This document shows positions 48,801 through 61,300 of a stretch of 64,000 bases of DNA, piece after piece (position 1 is the stretch's first letter; each line of letters starts with the position of its first letter). A model generated the notes under the pieces. It searched no databases and was not told the origin of the DNA. It was given only the letters and a program-made list of their open reading frames with translations. A program made the translations under genes and the position numbers. The stretch comes from Membranipora membranacea. Taxonomy: Eukaryota; Bryozoa; Gymnolaemata; Cheilostomatida; Membraniporidae. The stretch spans positions 16,742,001-16,806,000 of the forward strand of contig OU612075.1 in the NCBI GenBank assembly GCA_914767715.1, in the 5' to 3' direction.

Positions 48801-50371
48801 TACCATCCTTATCTCTGATATTGACAGTGGCGACTTTATCCACAAGGCTCTTACATATCATACCTGTAGAGTCATGCTCAGCAGCGGTGTGGAGGGCAGT
48901 CCGTCCTCTCTACAATGTAGACAAGAGGCCTCTGCTCAAATATTCTGCCTTCTTGATCAGCTAGGTGATACTACTACAGGTTTAATTTAGGTCAGCAAAG
49001 AGAATGTATGCCAAAGAATGCAGCTTTAATAAATTATAACACTGTCAAACCAGTAAACAGCCAAGGTACACATTTGTAGTTGCAATATAGCACACAAAAT
49101 GAGAGGCAAATGCTGAAATTCCCCAGACAGAGCAACTCCTCTCTATTATGATGATGATGTAGACATCTACCTTATGTGTTGCCTGGTCTATATAGAGATC
49201 TTTATAGGTTAGCAGCTGGTCGACGATATATAGTTTATCAGTCATTCTTGATATGTGCTGCAGCGGAGCAGAACCGACTAAGTTCTGCTGATTGATATCT
49301 GCTCCGGAGGAGAGGAGCAACGTTACGATATCAGAGTGACCTCTCTCACATGCTTTTATCAGCGCGGTATCTCCAGCCTATAAGAGAGGGAATGGAACCA
49401 AAGTTGAAAATATAAATTAATTCAATCATAATATACACAAGCAAGTATCAAGCTAAAAGCAAGTAATTAAACTAAATTATCACTAGCTATCTGGTAAATT
49501 CAGGCAGTAGTTCAAATTTTGATTATTTTCACCCACTCATCGTAATACCCAGCAGTAGTACTATATATATACATACTTATCCATATATGCAAAGTAATAT
49601 AACTTATTACGAAAGTTTATTCACATTGCATTCTGAAAGATTCTACTTTAAGCACCTTGTTGGCTGCGTTGACTTTAGTTCCCATTTTGATGAGATATTC
49701 AGCTATATGATAAGCTCCGTGATGTGATGCTAACATAAGGCCATGTGACAGTACAGTATCATACCTACTACCGTCCTCCTCAGCTAACTCAAGGTAGTGT
49801 CCACAGGTATCATACTTTGTGTATACAACATCCTTTTGTGTCTATAAGAGTGTTTTAATTATGCTGATTAAAATATAGGTAGGTTTGTACGGAAAATAGT
49901 GTAATATTCCAGGAAGTCCAGGTAAAACTATTGCTTGTATTGAAATTCCTTTTTCTACAATGCCTGGTATTTTTGGTAGTCAGAATATATCCATATCATA
50001 TTGAGATCCACTAAGTGGGTTCATAGGTACAGCATAACGAAAATGAAGGCGGTTTTGGGCCGGTACTAAACAAATTTGGAGCACATCTGACAGTGTCAGC
50101 TCCATACTAAGATGATGTTGCACTTAAATGTTGCACCAAAATTATAGAACCTAACCTTTCTTCAGTAGACATAACACAATTGGGCTTACTAAGTATTATT
50201 ATCTCGTAATTAATTTTGCTTGTGAAAGTAAAAGCATTGTAGCTAAATCACGTGATCAGGTGATCAATGTTATAGGTAACATACCTTTATCATGGGAACC
50301 ACAAACTTCACATAATCAATATCTTTGTGCTCAACAGCTCGTATAAAATCTCGTAAATAAGCGTCCTCATC
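45863..50371 (-). CDS. Ankyrin-repeat protein with C-terminal death domain
   Basis: Exons in transcription order: 50371-50285, 49841-49656, 49377-49171, 48909-48706, 48416-48318, 46962-46846, 46499-46411, 46049-45863; 391 codons, phases consistent. The 5' end was not found, so the N-terminus may be incomplete. Ankyrin repeats are clear: GDTALIKACERGHSDIVTLL, RTALHTAAEHDS, GKTPLHLAAERGLINNVRVL, LTALHMAMEKCHSDVTVLLL. The last about 80 residues form a death domain: EEYWTSLFEELCLSGDNLEQ with the usual Trp, then LLNTWHSVYSDRATYWILMR and ALRDHSMGQIAGRIM. Death domains recruit adaptors or kinases by homotypic binding in apoptosis and NF-kB-type signalling; ankyrin repeats bind partners. No kinase or NACHT domain is seen. 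A ~1.05-kb foldback element lies in the intron 46963-48317. Confidence 0.85.
46199..46272. repeat. Hairpin element family B, copy 2
   Basis: TAGCCTGTCTTGACAACCT occurs here partly duplicated in tandem, and pairs with AAGCTTGTCAAGACAGGCTA around a TTGTTCGTTGGAACAA loop. The arms match copy 1 at 17.1 kb. It lies in the last intron of the ankyrin-death gene. Confidence 0.8.
47099..48154. mobile_element. ~1.05-kb foldback element with ~335-bp inverted arms
   Basis: 47099 to about 47435 is inverted at about 47818-48154. Examples: GACCGATTTGGACATTTAAT against ATAAAATGTCCAAATCGGTC, GACGTTGCGTCATTTTATCG against CGATAAAATGACGCAACGT, and TAACTTTGATGATATAATGC against GCATTATATCATCAAAGTTA. A nested inverted pair (ATACCACACAGAATGCC at 47435 and GGCATTCTGTGTGGTAT at 47489) sits inside the left part. 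No transposase is visible. It lies in an intron of the ankyrin-death gene. Confidence 0.85.
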
Positions 50372-52578
50372 CTTAAATGAAACAATGAAGAGAAAATGCT
50401 TGATATGTATATCAAGATAGATCGAACATCTCGAGTCCATCTGCAAACAACCAAAAGCCTTAGACTACTTATTTGACTTGGCATGAAACATAACAAATCT
50501 CATCTAAATTCTATCAATTTGAATGAAAGATATATTTGTAGCCAAATTATTGTACTCCCTTCGCTACCTGCTCGCATGAAAACCCGTATAAGGTGAACAA
50601 TATAGATACGACAACTAAAACCTACATTGTTACTTCTAGCAATCCATAAGAAAAGAACGGCTTTCAGCAATGAACAGCACATTGTCCACGCAAGTCCTAG
50701 TTTAAAGAATTAAATGACTACAAGTAATATGTGGTGACATTACATCATCAAACACTATGAAGGAGTGTTCTATAATGTAGCTCTTGTATTGGTTTCAGTT
50801 GAGAGTGCTCTATCACCATAATGTATTGATATAAGCCTACCACAGGTCTGAATATGTCACTGTATCTTGCCTCCATACCTCAGACCTCTCAGCAATGTTA
50901 AGTTAGCCGAATGTACCCAATGTAACATTTGGCTTGTGTCTTTGCAGCTTGTGTCCAGTTAAATTATAGCTCTAGAGCATGCCTGAAAGAAAAACAAAAT
51001 ATAAACCAGGATTGACTTGTGTTCAGACACGCAAATTCCTCCAGTCAGTATATGTCAGTCTCAATGAACGTTTTCATAAGGAAATTGGTGTTTATTGAAG
51101 GGGAAAAGGCCCATTAACCTGACCAACTAGTTAAAGTAACCCTCTAGTAGACTGCTAAGGTGAAGCATACAAAACTCAACGTTTGGCTAGACTAATGGGC
51201 ATACAGAGTTGTGATATTTTTTATCTTTCTGCCCAGTCCATTTCATATAGACAGGACGGATTGTACACAATTTCTAGGGCTGTAAAATAAAGAATGAATG
51301 AGGCTAACACATATTTGCATATATTTCTTATGATCAATTAATGTGTGTGGATGTGATAGGACTCATTTTTGATCGGTATTGTCTCGGTGATTGACACTTA
51401 TTCCACATTCTCTCTATTGTTCTAGCTTGCGGTCTGACGAAAACTAGGGGAGTCCCTACACATATTTGATTCGCTCTCCACACTCTGATCCTGACCATCA
51501 ACTGGTACTAGAGATGGTCACAAGCCCAAAGCCTTGCAATATCCTCAAGATCAAGTGACTGAGTAATATGAATCCTCTAGTCTAGTGTGTCTCATGACGG
51601 TCTACTTTTATACTACATTATAACAAGGGGTAAAAAATCTTTTACTCCTTGATTATAACATACAAGACTAATCTCAACTACTAGAACTAGCTATTTGAAC
51701 AAGTGCTAGGGCAGGGGCTAGTTAGTTGTTAAGCAGGTTGTCCACTGCCCATATACTCTGTAAATAATAAATGCTACTTACACCAAGGAGTTATTCCTTG
51801 CTTACACAAAGGAGTCAGGTAACACCAAGGAGTAGCAGTTACTCCTTGTTAATCCTTGTTGATAACATTAGGGGATCAGGGATAGCTCAGTCACAGTGTC
51901 AGAGGCGTTGGACTCTCAGGATCATTAGTTCCTGGGTTCGAGCCCCACGGGTGCCACTGTTTGTCTAGTACTACCTGATTTGGCGGTCCATTAACCCTAG
52001 CCGGCCTGGAATCGAATAATGGACAATGGCTTGCCATATTGCCAAATACCTTCAAAATTGAAGTTGGCGATTACTCTTCATAACATAACAACATTGATTG
52101 TTGGTAGCATTTGAAATACAGATAAACCTGAAAGAACAAGGCTCTTACACCCGACATGGCTTGTGATTAAAGGGTAAATAAACATCATTGATACCAGAGG
52201 TTCCCGGGCCTGTATGTCCAGTACCAACCATCCAAACCCACCATAAAAGTTGTACATGCTCACTAGTATTGTAAATTCTGGGATTCCATAGTAACTCATT
52301 GACATTGTGAAAGTCGGTTAGAGTTAAAACTATTGTTTATTAAATTTCATTGTCTGTGTTGTTAATACATAGACGTCTTGCGCAAACTTAACCAATGTTG
52401 AAACATAACAAAACCATTACCTGCTATGAAGTAATATCAGACTAATGTCTAAAATGACTTTGAGAAAAGTGAACTAGGAAATTGACTTGAACTACTTATA
52501 ATCTGGCTTTGTATCAGTTTAAGTATGTTTACCTGTGTTAAATTACACTAGACAGACATACAGATTTAAGTGCAGGGC
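50372..52578. other. Divergent intergenic region between ankyrin-death and PGAP2-like genes
   Basis: About 2.2 kb that should hold the missing 5' exon(s) of the ankyrin-death gene and the first PGAP2 promoter. A tRNA-like element lies at 51876-52030. Several ACTCC(A/T)TGG / AAGGAGT motifs repeat at 51640-51850 (ACACCAAGGAGT, TTACTCCTTG), a small cluster of direct and inverted copies. Confidence 0.45.
51876..52030 (+). repeat. tRNA-derived SINE-like element or tRNA relic
   Basis: GGGATAGCTCAGTCACAGTG resembles a pol III A box and GGGTTCGAGCCCCA is a good B box with an intact T-arm stem and loop. The anticodon stem (GTTGG/GGATC) does not pair and the acceptor ends do not match. About 70 bp of non-tRNA sequence follows, so a SINE is more likely than a functional tRNA. 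Confidence 0.55.
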
Positions 52579-55500
52579 ATGGATCAAATCAGGGAGAATG
52601 ACCAGGCTAAAATAGATAATGCTTCATTTGTTTTCAAAATAAGATGGAGGCTTTATGGCCCAGTTATTTTGTCACTGCCCTTACTTGGGCTTGGTTTCTG
52701 TGTCATCTACTCAATAGTATATGACTTTGATGAAGCAAATGCTACCCATTGCAATGTGAGTATACATTATATGCTTGAGATACTTTTATTGTGATTTAAC
52801 AAAGTTTATAGTGATTTAATTGTAATTATATACCAGCCTACTGTTTTGTCAATCATTGACTTTGACTTGAGCCACATGTGACACTCTAGGCCTACTTAAA
52901 ACTTAGGCCACATGATTTTTCACAACTCTATTATTTTATTATGTTATATTTAGAATTTCTTAATCACACAGGTTTGGAACTTTCTTCCATCGATCAGTGC
53001 GGCGGCTGGCAGTAGTGAGCCACAGATGACGGTGTGGAAATGGTCGATATATCTACACACTCTGCCTAGATACTTCATCTGTATCTGTCTCCTAGTCTTC
53101 TACAGCAATATACCATTGGAAAGGTAAGAGGCTCATTTGTCCTCCTTGGGGTGATTTCACTTAGAGTGCGGATAATTCGCACATAACTCACAGTTATTCG
53201 CTTCATTTTCACTATTTATTCGGATCTTATACAACCCCTTTCCATGTTTCAATTAGCTCTGACCAGCTTGCGGACAAAGTAAACATTTTTTGTAAGCATT
53301 GTTTAGGTGTCACATTCTTGATGTCTATTGACTGAATTCTGAAATTTAATCGAAGTTTCACAATCACATAGACATAATTGGAAATATGTGGGATATTTAT
53401 TGAAGCCCTCTATCTTTATATAGGACCTCTGTCCATTAGGGGCTTATTCACTACTTGTCTATGCTCAGCAAGGCTGATAAAATCTGGACAAATAGTGGAT
53501 GAGTTTGGCGGAATTGAAACAAGGATTAGTGGCGGTCCAGGGTCTGTCCTAACCTTGACTATTGGAGGTCGGGAAATAACTGATTGAAACCCACACCCTG
53601 GATGTATTTTTTACCGAATGTACAATGATTATGACTACAAACACGGTTTTTTGGTCCATTTATACTATACGCTACCTTATTTTATTGTTACAGATGGAGT
53701 CTGCGATGGTTCCCAGTAGCTTGTCTTTGTGCAATACTCAACTTTACTGAGATAACATCCTTATTCTTACTTACACTTGTTGGATCATCAGATAATTTCA
53801 GTGAGTATCGGATCGGATATGGCGGGCTCAGACCTACTTTACTTTTACCCCAGCATGAAATATATCAATTCATCCAATATTTAGTCTCGCGTGACTCCTT
53901 CAAATCTCTTCATGACATTTTTTACAGTACTTGTTTTGTCCGCAAGCCAATTGTAAACGTCTCGCGATTACTACTGGGAATATACTGTGGTAAGTGGGAC
54001 CCAACACCACTTGGGAAAAGCTTCAACACGTAAATAAACTGATATAGCCTTAGCATTTTACTCAATGATTTTATGTCACATTAAATTCCATATTTATACT
54101 TATGTGATCGGAAGAAGCATGGTATTATTTTGATGATTAATTTTATTGTAGCTGTACATAAGATATCGTTTTTGATGTTCCTGGGAAGTTCTCTGGCGTA
54201 TATGATGTTACATACTAAAGTTACAACTTCGTTCGCCCTAGCTTATCCTCTAGAACCACATGTCAGAGGGGTAAGGCTTTAATATCTTACTTCTAGTCTT
54301 TATAGAAATAATAATCTAAAAGATATTTTTGAAAATGGAAATAATCATAATAGAATTTCAGATATGAATAAGGAATCAGATTTCAGACAGCATAGCAGCC
54401 TTACTGCCAATCCCTGATAACTGAGGAAAGTAAATTATGCGTATTTGTTTTTGCAAAGTTTTGTCACCATTGTGGCGATGGATGAGAAAATAACCAGTTA
54501 TTGTGTTGTATGTGACTTCACTTTTTGATTATCTCCCTGGTTACCTGAAAAAATTACCAAAATATTATCGAAAGTACCCGTGTAGATTCCAACTCTCAAA
54601 GATGTCAGTTACGTATTATAGGCCTTTGTACTCTGACTACTAGAATTTACATTAGAATAATGACACAGGACTTAACTCTTGCTATGTGATTATGGGGTTC
54701 AATCACTCTGACTATTGATGCAAATATCGTACTTTTGTGAATAGCGCAGCAACGTCAAGTGATGCAACATGGTCTTTATTTGCTTCAACATCTTCCTCAT
54801 ATCAGGAGCTTTCCGCTAGTGTATAGAAGGTCAATATTTGCTGATCCCCATGTCTCTACCTTAAGTTTTGCTCTTGATGTGATAATGTAATACTATGTAC
54901 TTGTAGCTATTTACCAGGTCATTGTTTTATAAGAAACTAGCGACGACAATCTACTTACTATCTCTATTCTCTGCTGGTTATATGTACTGGAGACACAACG
55001 CATACTGTGAACCGGGAGGTAAGTTACCTTAGAGAGATGAGTAAATTTTTGCTGGATTTTATTTTGGAGTGACTTAATTCTGGCTAGCCGAGGTGAGAGG
55101 AACAATATGACAGTATAATGTAAAGAAGGTGAATAGATGTTAGATAGAATTGAACATAGCTATTTCAAGCATTTGGGAATAAGCAAAAGTGTCCTCTTAC
55201 AATTACTTTACGCCTATTGTGTACTTGTAAGGTCACCTGACTATAAATATAATATATAGGGATTAAGTTTAATTGGGTTTATTTATCAGCTGCAACAACA
55301 AGTGTATCTCAACGTCTTAGATGGTCTTTGTGGGGGACTCCTAACCGTGTAATTTTCTACCGTATGCTTTACTTATCAAAGTTGAATGACAGCAACTTCT
55401 GATTTGATCTCTTAAAAAATGGCTGAAGTCAAACTTTATAATAACATAATCACAAAAATATCACCTGTATCGGGGCGCCACGGGTTTTTGTTTTTTTGGT

Positions 55501-57180
55501 TTTGTTGAAACGAAAACCTGTGGCCTCGTGACGAGGCTAACCTCAGGGAGTATTGGACATGTTTTGAACTTGTCTTCTCGCTGGTGATGACAAGACAACT
55601 CTTAGGAAGATCCATTCCGACTTCTGTTACAACCAAATAAATCTAATAAACGCTAATTTTGTCTTTCTGTTACAGTTTACTCCATGTTCTCATTTTCTGA
55701 ATACATGGTGGTGCTAAGCAACATGGGCTTCCATTTTACCGGAATTATAGAATTCACAATTAATCCATTTGTAAGTACTCTCCTAGCAAGTATTTTGTTG
55801 CAAGGCTTTTGCGGCACATCTTGTGATTACAAATGAATCAAATCTCAAATAACAGAGAGATCATAACCCTCTCGATCAAGTTTGATCCAAATTCCCTGCA
55901 GTCCGGTGATTACCATTCTACTGGTGAGCCGCCGGCAAAGGCCTTTTGCTGGCGGCTCAAACGCTAAATGCAGGTCAATTGGATCATGCTTGATCTAATA
56001 ACCCTCCACTAGGAATTATCAACAATGGGCAGGATTAAATGGCCCCGCACAGCCCCAACATTATTTTTTTGGGTCATGCGAAGTTCTCATATATATTTGA
56101 TGCCTACGTTTCACAAGACATTCATCGGGCATGTTCTTTGTGTCTTGCGTGAAATCTTATTTCGGGTGATTAAACTTAGATAGATAGATAGATAGAATTG
56201 TACTTTTCCAAGTAATTAGAAATTGTTTATGTTTCTTTTGTAGACAAAGCAAAAAGATAATCTATTTCAAGCTTAATCATGACCTAGTCGTATCCGACCC
56301 TACAAAGGTTTGATCAAAATTGCTCACAGTACCAGGTTTTAAGTCGACTTGACAGTAAAAGTTGGAATATACAGGGTCTTATATTCAACAGCTGGTGCAT
56401 ATCTGGAATTAAATACATAGTTTTTTCACCTTCCCATGTCTATGTGTCATACACAATCGGCGACTCTTAAATCATCATATGTATTACATGACACATAGAC
56501 CAGTTATCTTATTAGACAATCACAATAGGCTATAATCACAAGGAAAACAGCAATAAACCTTCAGCCCAGGAATTGCAGTTAAAGGGCAACCAAGGTTTCG
56601 CAGCAATGCATTAATGGGTAGCAAATAATGTGCTGGGCAGCATCAGCTTTGTGCATTACGCGATGCAAAACTCAAAGTAGTTGCTGACTCTAAGCTGGGT
56701 AACACTTCAGTTTAGGGGAGGTTCCAAGACTTTGCTGTAATGATTATAGAGCACAGGCTAAATAATAACAGGAACAGGAAACTGCTATGTGGTATTCTCT
56801 TTTAGCTGAGTTTGAGTACCTGATGGAAGAAATGTTTCACAAGAATTCTGGCTGAATAATCATCCGAATTATATTTTGTCTTTTTCCCCATGCAGAAGGT
56901 GCAATCTGCTATTAATCAATGGCCATCAATGAGAAGTTGTTTGAAACCTTGGTTGCCCTTTAAATAGCGTAACGCCAAGCACTGCCAAAATGAAAAACTG
57001 TATACTGCTGGGCTGGAAAGTTTTGTAACAATGTAGTTTAGACAATGTGTCAATGGTTTTCGTCTTTAGAACTGGTTAAAAGTAGTGATTCTGTACTCAT
57101 TTTCTCTCTTATATGGCTTATTTTACGACACTGCATTTAACTTGGCTCAACACATCAGGAATATATTGGGAGTATTATAG
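52579..57180 (+). CDS. PGAP2: PGAP2-like GPI lipid-remodelling membrane protein, copy 1
   Basis: Exons: 52579-52755, 52972-53123, 53694-53800, 54152-54270, 54907-55018, 55676-55770, 57070-57180; 873 nt, 290 aa (human about 254). PGAP2 is a multi-pass Golgi protein needed when GPI anchors receive saturated fatty acid (reacylation). Family signatures: an N-terminal helix ending DEANATHCN; WNFLPSISAAAGSSEPQ; LHTLPRYFI; LNFTEITSLFLLTLVGSSDNF; HKISFLMFLGSSLAYMM; LFSAGYMYWRHNAYCEPG; VYSMFSFSEYMVVLSNMGFH. The RHN.YCE motif and the E(Y).VVL.NM.FH motif are especially diagnostic. The last exon adds a hydrophobic stretch (VVILYSFSLLYGLFY) beyond the human C-terminus. AATAAA near 57354 is a good polyadenylation signal. 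A tandem paralogue starts 1.2 kb downstream. Confidence 0.92.
55863..56010. repeat. MITE-like repeat family A, best-preserved copy
   Basis: Ends TCGATCAAGTTTGATCCAA and GGATCATGCTTGATCTA are inverted. An inner hairpin GCCGCCGGCAAAGGCC / CTGGCGGCTC fills the core. Both sides carry the direct repeat ATAACCCTC, a possible 9-bp target duplication. It lies in intron 6 of PGAP2 copy 1. Confidence 0.75.
56176..56197. repeat. GATA microsatellite
   Basis: A short run of TAGA/GATA units in intron 6 of PGAP2 copy 1. Confidence 0.7.
56583..56959. mobile_element. TTAA-flanked MITE, 377 bp
   Basis: TTAA then AGGGCAACCAAGGTTTC at the left; GAAACCTTGGTTGCCCT then TTAA at the right. This gives 17-bp perfect terminal inverted repeats and a TTAA target duplication, as for piggyBac-type elements. 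It is non-coding. The ends differ from the other TTAA element at 38.5 kb. It lies in intron 6 of PGAP2 copy 1. Confidence 0.82.
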
Positions 57181-58351
57181 TTTCACATCCACTGAACAGT
57201 CACCATCATTAGGTTGATATGTTTATTGGGTTAGCTATTCCCAATATCTCTAATTAATACTATTCATAGAATGACATTTTTTTTAATATGGAGGCTTCCA
57301 TCATTAGACTTAGGTTTATGTAGCTCAGTTTATACAAATTTATACAATATACAAATAAATAATGGGGATACAATTTAGTAAACAATCATAGTTTTTATTT
57401 GTCATAAAATGGTGGGAGAAAATTGATCGTGCCTGCAGCAGAGGGATCTTTGGTAATGCCCTGAATTCTACTAATAAACAAATAGCATGAGAACACGGAC
57501 AGCTGCAACAATGAACTCACTCATTATTGGCTGCACGCATTCTGCGCATGCTCAGCTCTGGGCATGAGCTGATCTCTGCAAAATTGAGCCTCGGAATTCC
57601 GAAGCCATCTGATTGGCTACCTGCTCTGGTGGCACACTCCCAAATGCGTGCGGAATTGTTAGAAAGAGTTATCTTCTACTGTCACTATTAGCTAAATTTG
57701 ATTAGTAGTTTATGCAGGGGACATCCCATTTCCCCTTTCCAAAGTTGCAATCAGAACCCAAACTAAACTCATTGTTCTTGCACATGCGCAAAATCAAGTC
57801 ACGCATGATGCATACTTAGCCTTACGACACCCGCTTTGTGGTAATGATAACCTAGTTTATCAGTGATCTACATGCCCAGTCAGATCACGAGAGTCAGTAT
57901 GGGCTGCACGTGCTAGTGAGTGGCATTACATTGTCAAACGCTCTGAAAATGAACAGTGAACAAAAAAAATTGCTGAAATGAAGTCAACAAGATCGGATTT
58001 GATACAATTAGCCTGATTCTGAAGTTGCTCCCACTCAGCTGATAGTTAATCGATGCAAATATGTACTCCAATTAATCATTAATTATATACAGTAATTTGG
58101 TATTATATTGTTTGATATGTAAAGGTAGTAATTGGAGAGAGAGAATAGCCAATAATGCGCTCATTCAATAACCAACAATAGTCAACGGTGAATAGTGAAA
58201 GCATTTGTGCGTCAGCTTTCAAATCATTTCACTAACAATTTCACTTTCAATCAAACACTACTAGTCAATTTACCCAGTTAGTAAAAGTAGTGCAGTTTAA
58301 CAGTAGGATGTTTCATATTTTGCTTTAAGGGAGCAACACAATTACGACCGA
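57181..58351. other. Region between the two PGAP2-like genes
   Basis: It holds the polyadenylation signal of copy 1 near 57354 and a family A fragment at 57987-58040 (GATCGGATTTGATACAATTA, GAAGTTGCTCCCACT). The promoter of copy 2 should be here, but no motif is clear. Confidence 0.45.
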
Positions 58352-61300
58352 ATGTCTTCCATATCAGTGCTATGGATTATCAGATGGTTTAGTGTGTCTG
58401 GAGTGACAAAATTGTTGAACAAATTGGAAAGCTATGCATACAGGATACGATGGAATGTGTTTATATCGTCTGTTTTGTGTATGCCTCTGTTCGGGTTAGT
58501 GTTCTGTGTTATCAACTCGATGATTTTCTACTCTAAAACTTCAAATGCGACACACTGTCGGCCTAGGGTGAGTTTATAGAATTACTCTGTGCTAAGCCTG
58601 TGTTATGTTGTCAAAATTGTGGGTACTTGATGTTTTACTCTTTGACGGGACTAGGAGATATGTATAGATGAGTTAATCCAGCTAGAAGTCCCCGTATGGC
58701 AATGGTTTTGTTCCAACGCTTTCGCATCTAAGCATATTGTATCAATGCTGAATAATATGTGCTGTAGTTAAACCCGTCATTGAGTATTTGCGTAATTGTG
58801 TATCATTGAGCAATAATTGGTCGCATGTCCGTGAGAAAACTCTCCCAATAGCCCGCTCGTCTATATTTATCAATTGTAGATAACTAATTACTTACCATCT
58901 ATAAGTGCAGCGGTAGGATCTAGTGAAAGCTCTAAACTTGTGTGGAAGACCCTGATCGGTTTACACACTTTACCTAGGTATCTAGTCTGTTTTTGGATCT
59001 TTAGACTCTACGAACGGATTCCCCTGTACAGGTAAGTAAATGGGTTTTTTAGCTGGCCTAGATGAGTGATGTTTTTTGCGGAGGAAAGGTTTTGCCTTTC
59101 ACACATAATGATAGATTGCGTTCAACCCGCCCTCACGCTTAACTTCATATAAGCTCCCATATCGGCTAGCACAAATTGGCCAGCGCAAAATAGTTGAACG
59201 TAGCTTACTTTTTTCCCTCTAGGATATATTTATATGAGATATATTGTTTATGTTTTTGTCAGATGAAAAATATTGTGGTGAAAAAACAGCTGATAATTAG
59301 GGCAGTCTAGTTTCTGATCTGAGATATGGTATTGCTATTTACTTTTCAGTGTATGCCCATTTCTTGATACATATGAGTATGATACAATAGCTTCTTTGTC
59401 AAAAACTATTTGATCATCAGGATCACAGTCAGCCAATCAACCAATAAGCACTAAAGTTTAAATCAATAACTAAGTTATTAACTTGAATCTGTGGCCAGCT
59501 TTCATGCTGAACCAGTTTAGTGACCTCTCACCAGTTAGTTTGGTCAGAGAAAGCAAGATTGGCTTTTCACAAAACCCAACGATGTTTAACCAACCTGTTC
59601 TTTTACAGATGGAAGGATGATTGGAGTCGAACTATGCGTTTCTGTAAAATATTAAGCTTACTTGAGATAACAGCCTTATTATCTCTGAGTATATATGACT
59701 CAAAGAGCTCATACCGTATGTGAAATATCATTGTGTTCACATTTCCTGCATGAAGCAAGTAGTAACAGTTACTCCTGTATGGTATGGCAGCTGGTCCGGC
59801 TGTAGCTACGCAATATTTTCACACTAAATAATTCGCAAAATTTTTGGAAGTACTATGTATACCATAACTGTTTTAAATTGTCCCCCCTGCTCATTTATGT
59901 AGAAGGTGTGTCCTTTTGCGTGTTCTCTGTTTAGACTTCCGAAAACTGTGTTATTATTTTTTCTTTCAGGAATACACGAAGAGTCATTCCTAATATTTCT
60001 AGTCTGTTCTGTGTCGTATATGATATTTTATACAAAAGCTCAGATGTCCTTCACTCAGGTGCATCAGTATACTACAGAAATCAATTGGGTGAGTGGAGCA
60101 TCCTTATAAGGACATCATCAACTTACATGTCCAGAGTGCTTCCCATTGGAGAACAACAGACATTTTGTGGATTCACCGATAGAAATTGGAGGATAATTAC
60201 CAGAGAGCAGTAAACTGTTCTTTGGGAGAATGGTTGTCCAATTCGCACAGAGTTGAAATAGCTGAATTTAACGCTAGCCTGCATTTAATCACCCTCTTCA
60301 CTTTATATATACTCTTGCCTCAGCTAGCCAAACTAGCCAACTAGCCAAACTAACCCCTTGATACCATTTACCCCTTTAGGGTACATAATAGATGGATTCA
60401 ATTTGCAGTGTTTCAATTCACAGAATTTCAGGAAATTATTAACCAACAAGGATCATAATTATAATCAACAACAGCCATTCAAATTTGATGCTGATAATTA
60501 TATTTCTGTGAGTGGACTCAGTTTTCATAATGTATGTTTTACTACATTTTATGTACTCAATTTCTTTTTAGATTTACACAAGGTCTCTCTTCTATAAAAA
60601 GTTAGCAGCGACAATATGTATGTTATCTTTATTCAGTGCTGGATATATGTTCTGGAGACACAACGCATACTGTGAACCAGGAGGTGAGTGAAAATAGCCT
60701 TGCTTTTATCTTGTGCAACGCCTCTATCCCTGCACCGTCTCCCCATAATTCTACTTTGCTGCTCAAACAAAGTTGTTATTTTGTAATCTCTTGTGCATGA
60801 CTATTTGATCAAATTGTCATTTGTCGTATGATAGACCAGCAAAGTTAGAATGGCACTCTGAATTAAATTATCAGTTGAAATATATTGTTGTGTACCTGGG
60901 ATATATTCTTGTTAACCGGCCGCAGGTACATTAAATAAGATGATTAACAGTATGATAAATTATTAGTTGTCTCCTCATACCGATTGGACAGACAACTACG
61001 ATAACTTCTAATTTAATACCAACAATAAAATTATCCCCTTATGATGCGCAATGTTGCAATCTATGGTATAAATTTGTCTGGTGATTGAAATCTATGAAGG
61101 TAACTACTATTAAACATATCACCAATATGTCCGCTTATACTATCATCAGGTTATTTTAATTTAATTGAATTTGATTGTAGTTTATTCAGTGTTTGCATTA
61201 TCTGAGTATATTATTGTGCTCGCCAATATCGCCTACCATTCTACAACCGCTCTGGACTACTCAGCAGCCCAATTACAGGTATGTACAGTAAGATCATTTA

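Noticed and set aside
50308-50496. Minus-strand open frame as first exon of the ankyrin gene
   Set aside because: It is in a different frame from the supported exon 50285-50371 and hydrophobic, unlike an ankyrin protein N-terminus.
51880-51957. Functional tRNA gene
   Set aside because: The T arm and B box are good but the anticodon stem and acceptor stem do not pair, so it was called a SINE-like relic.
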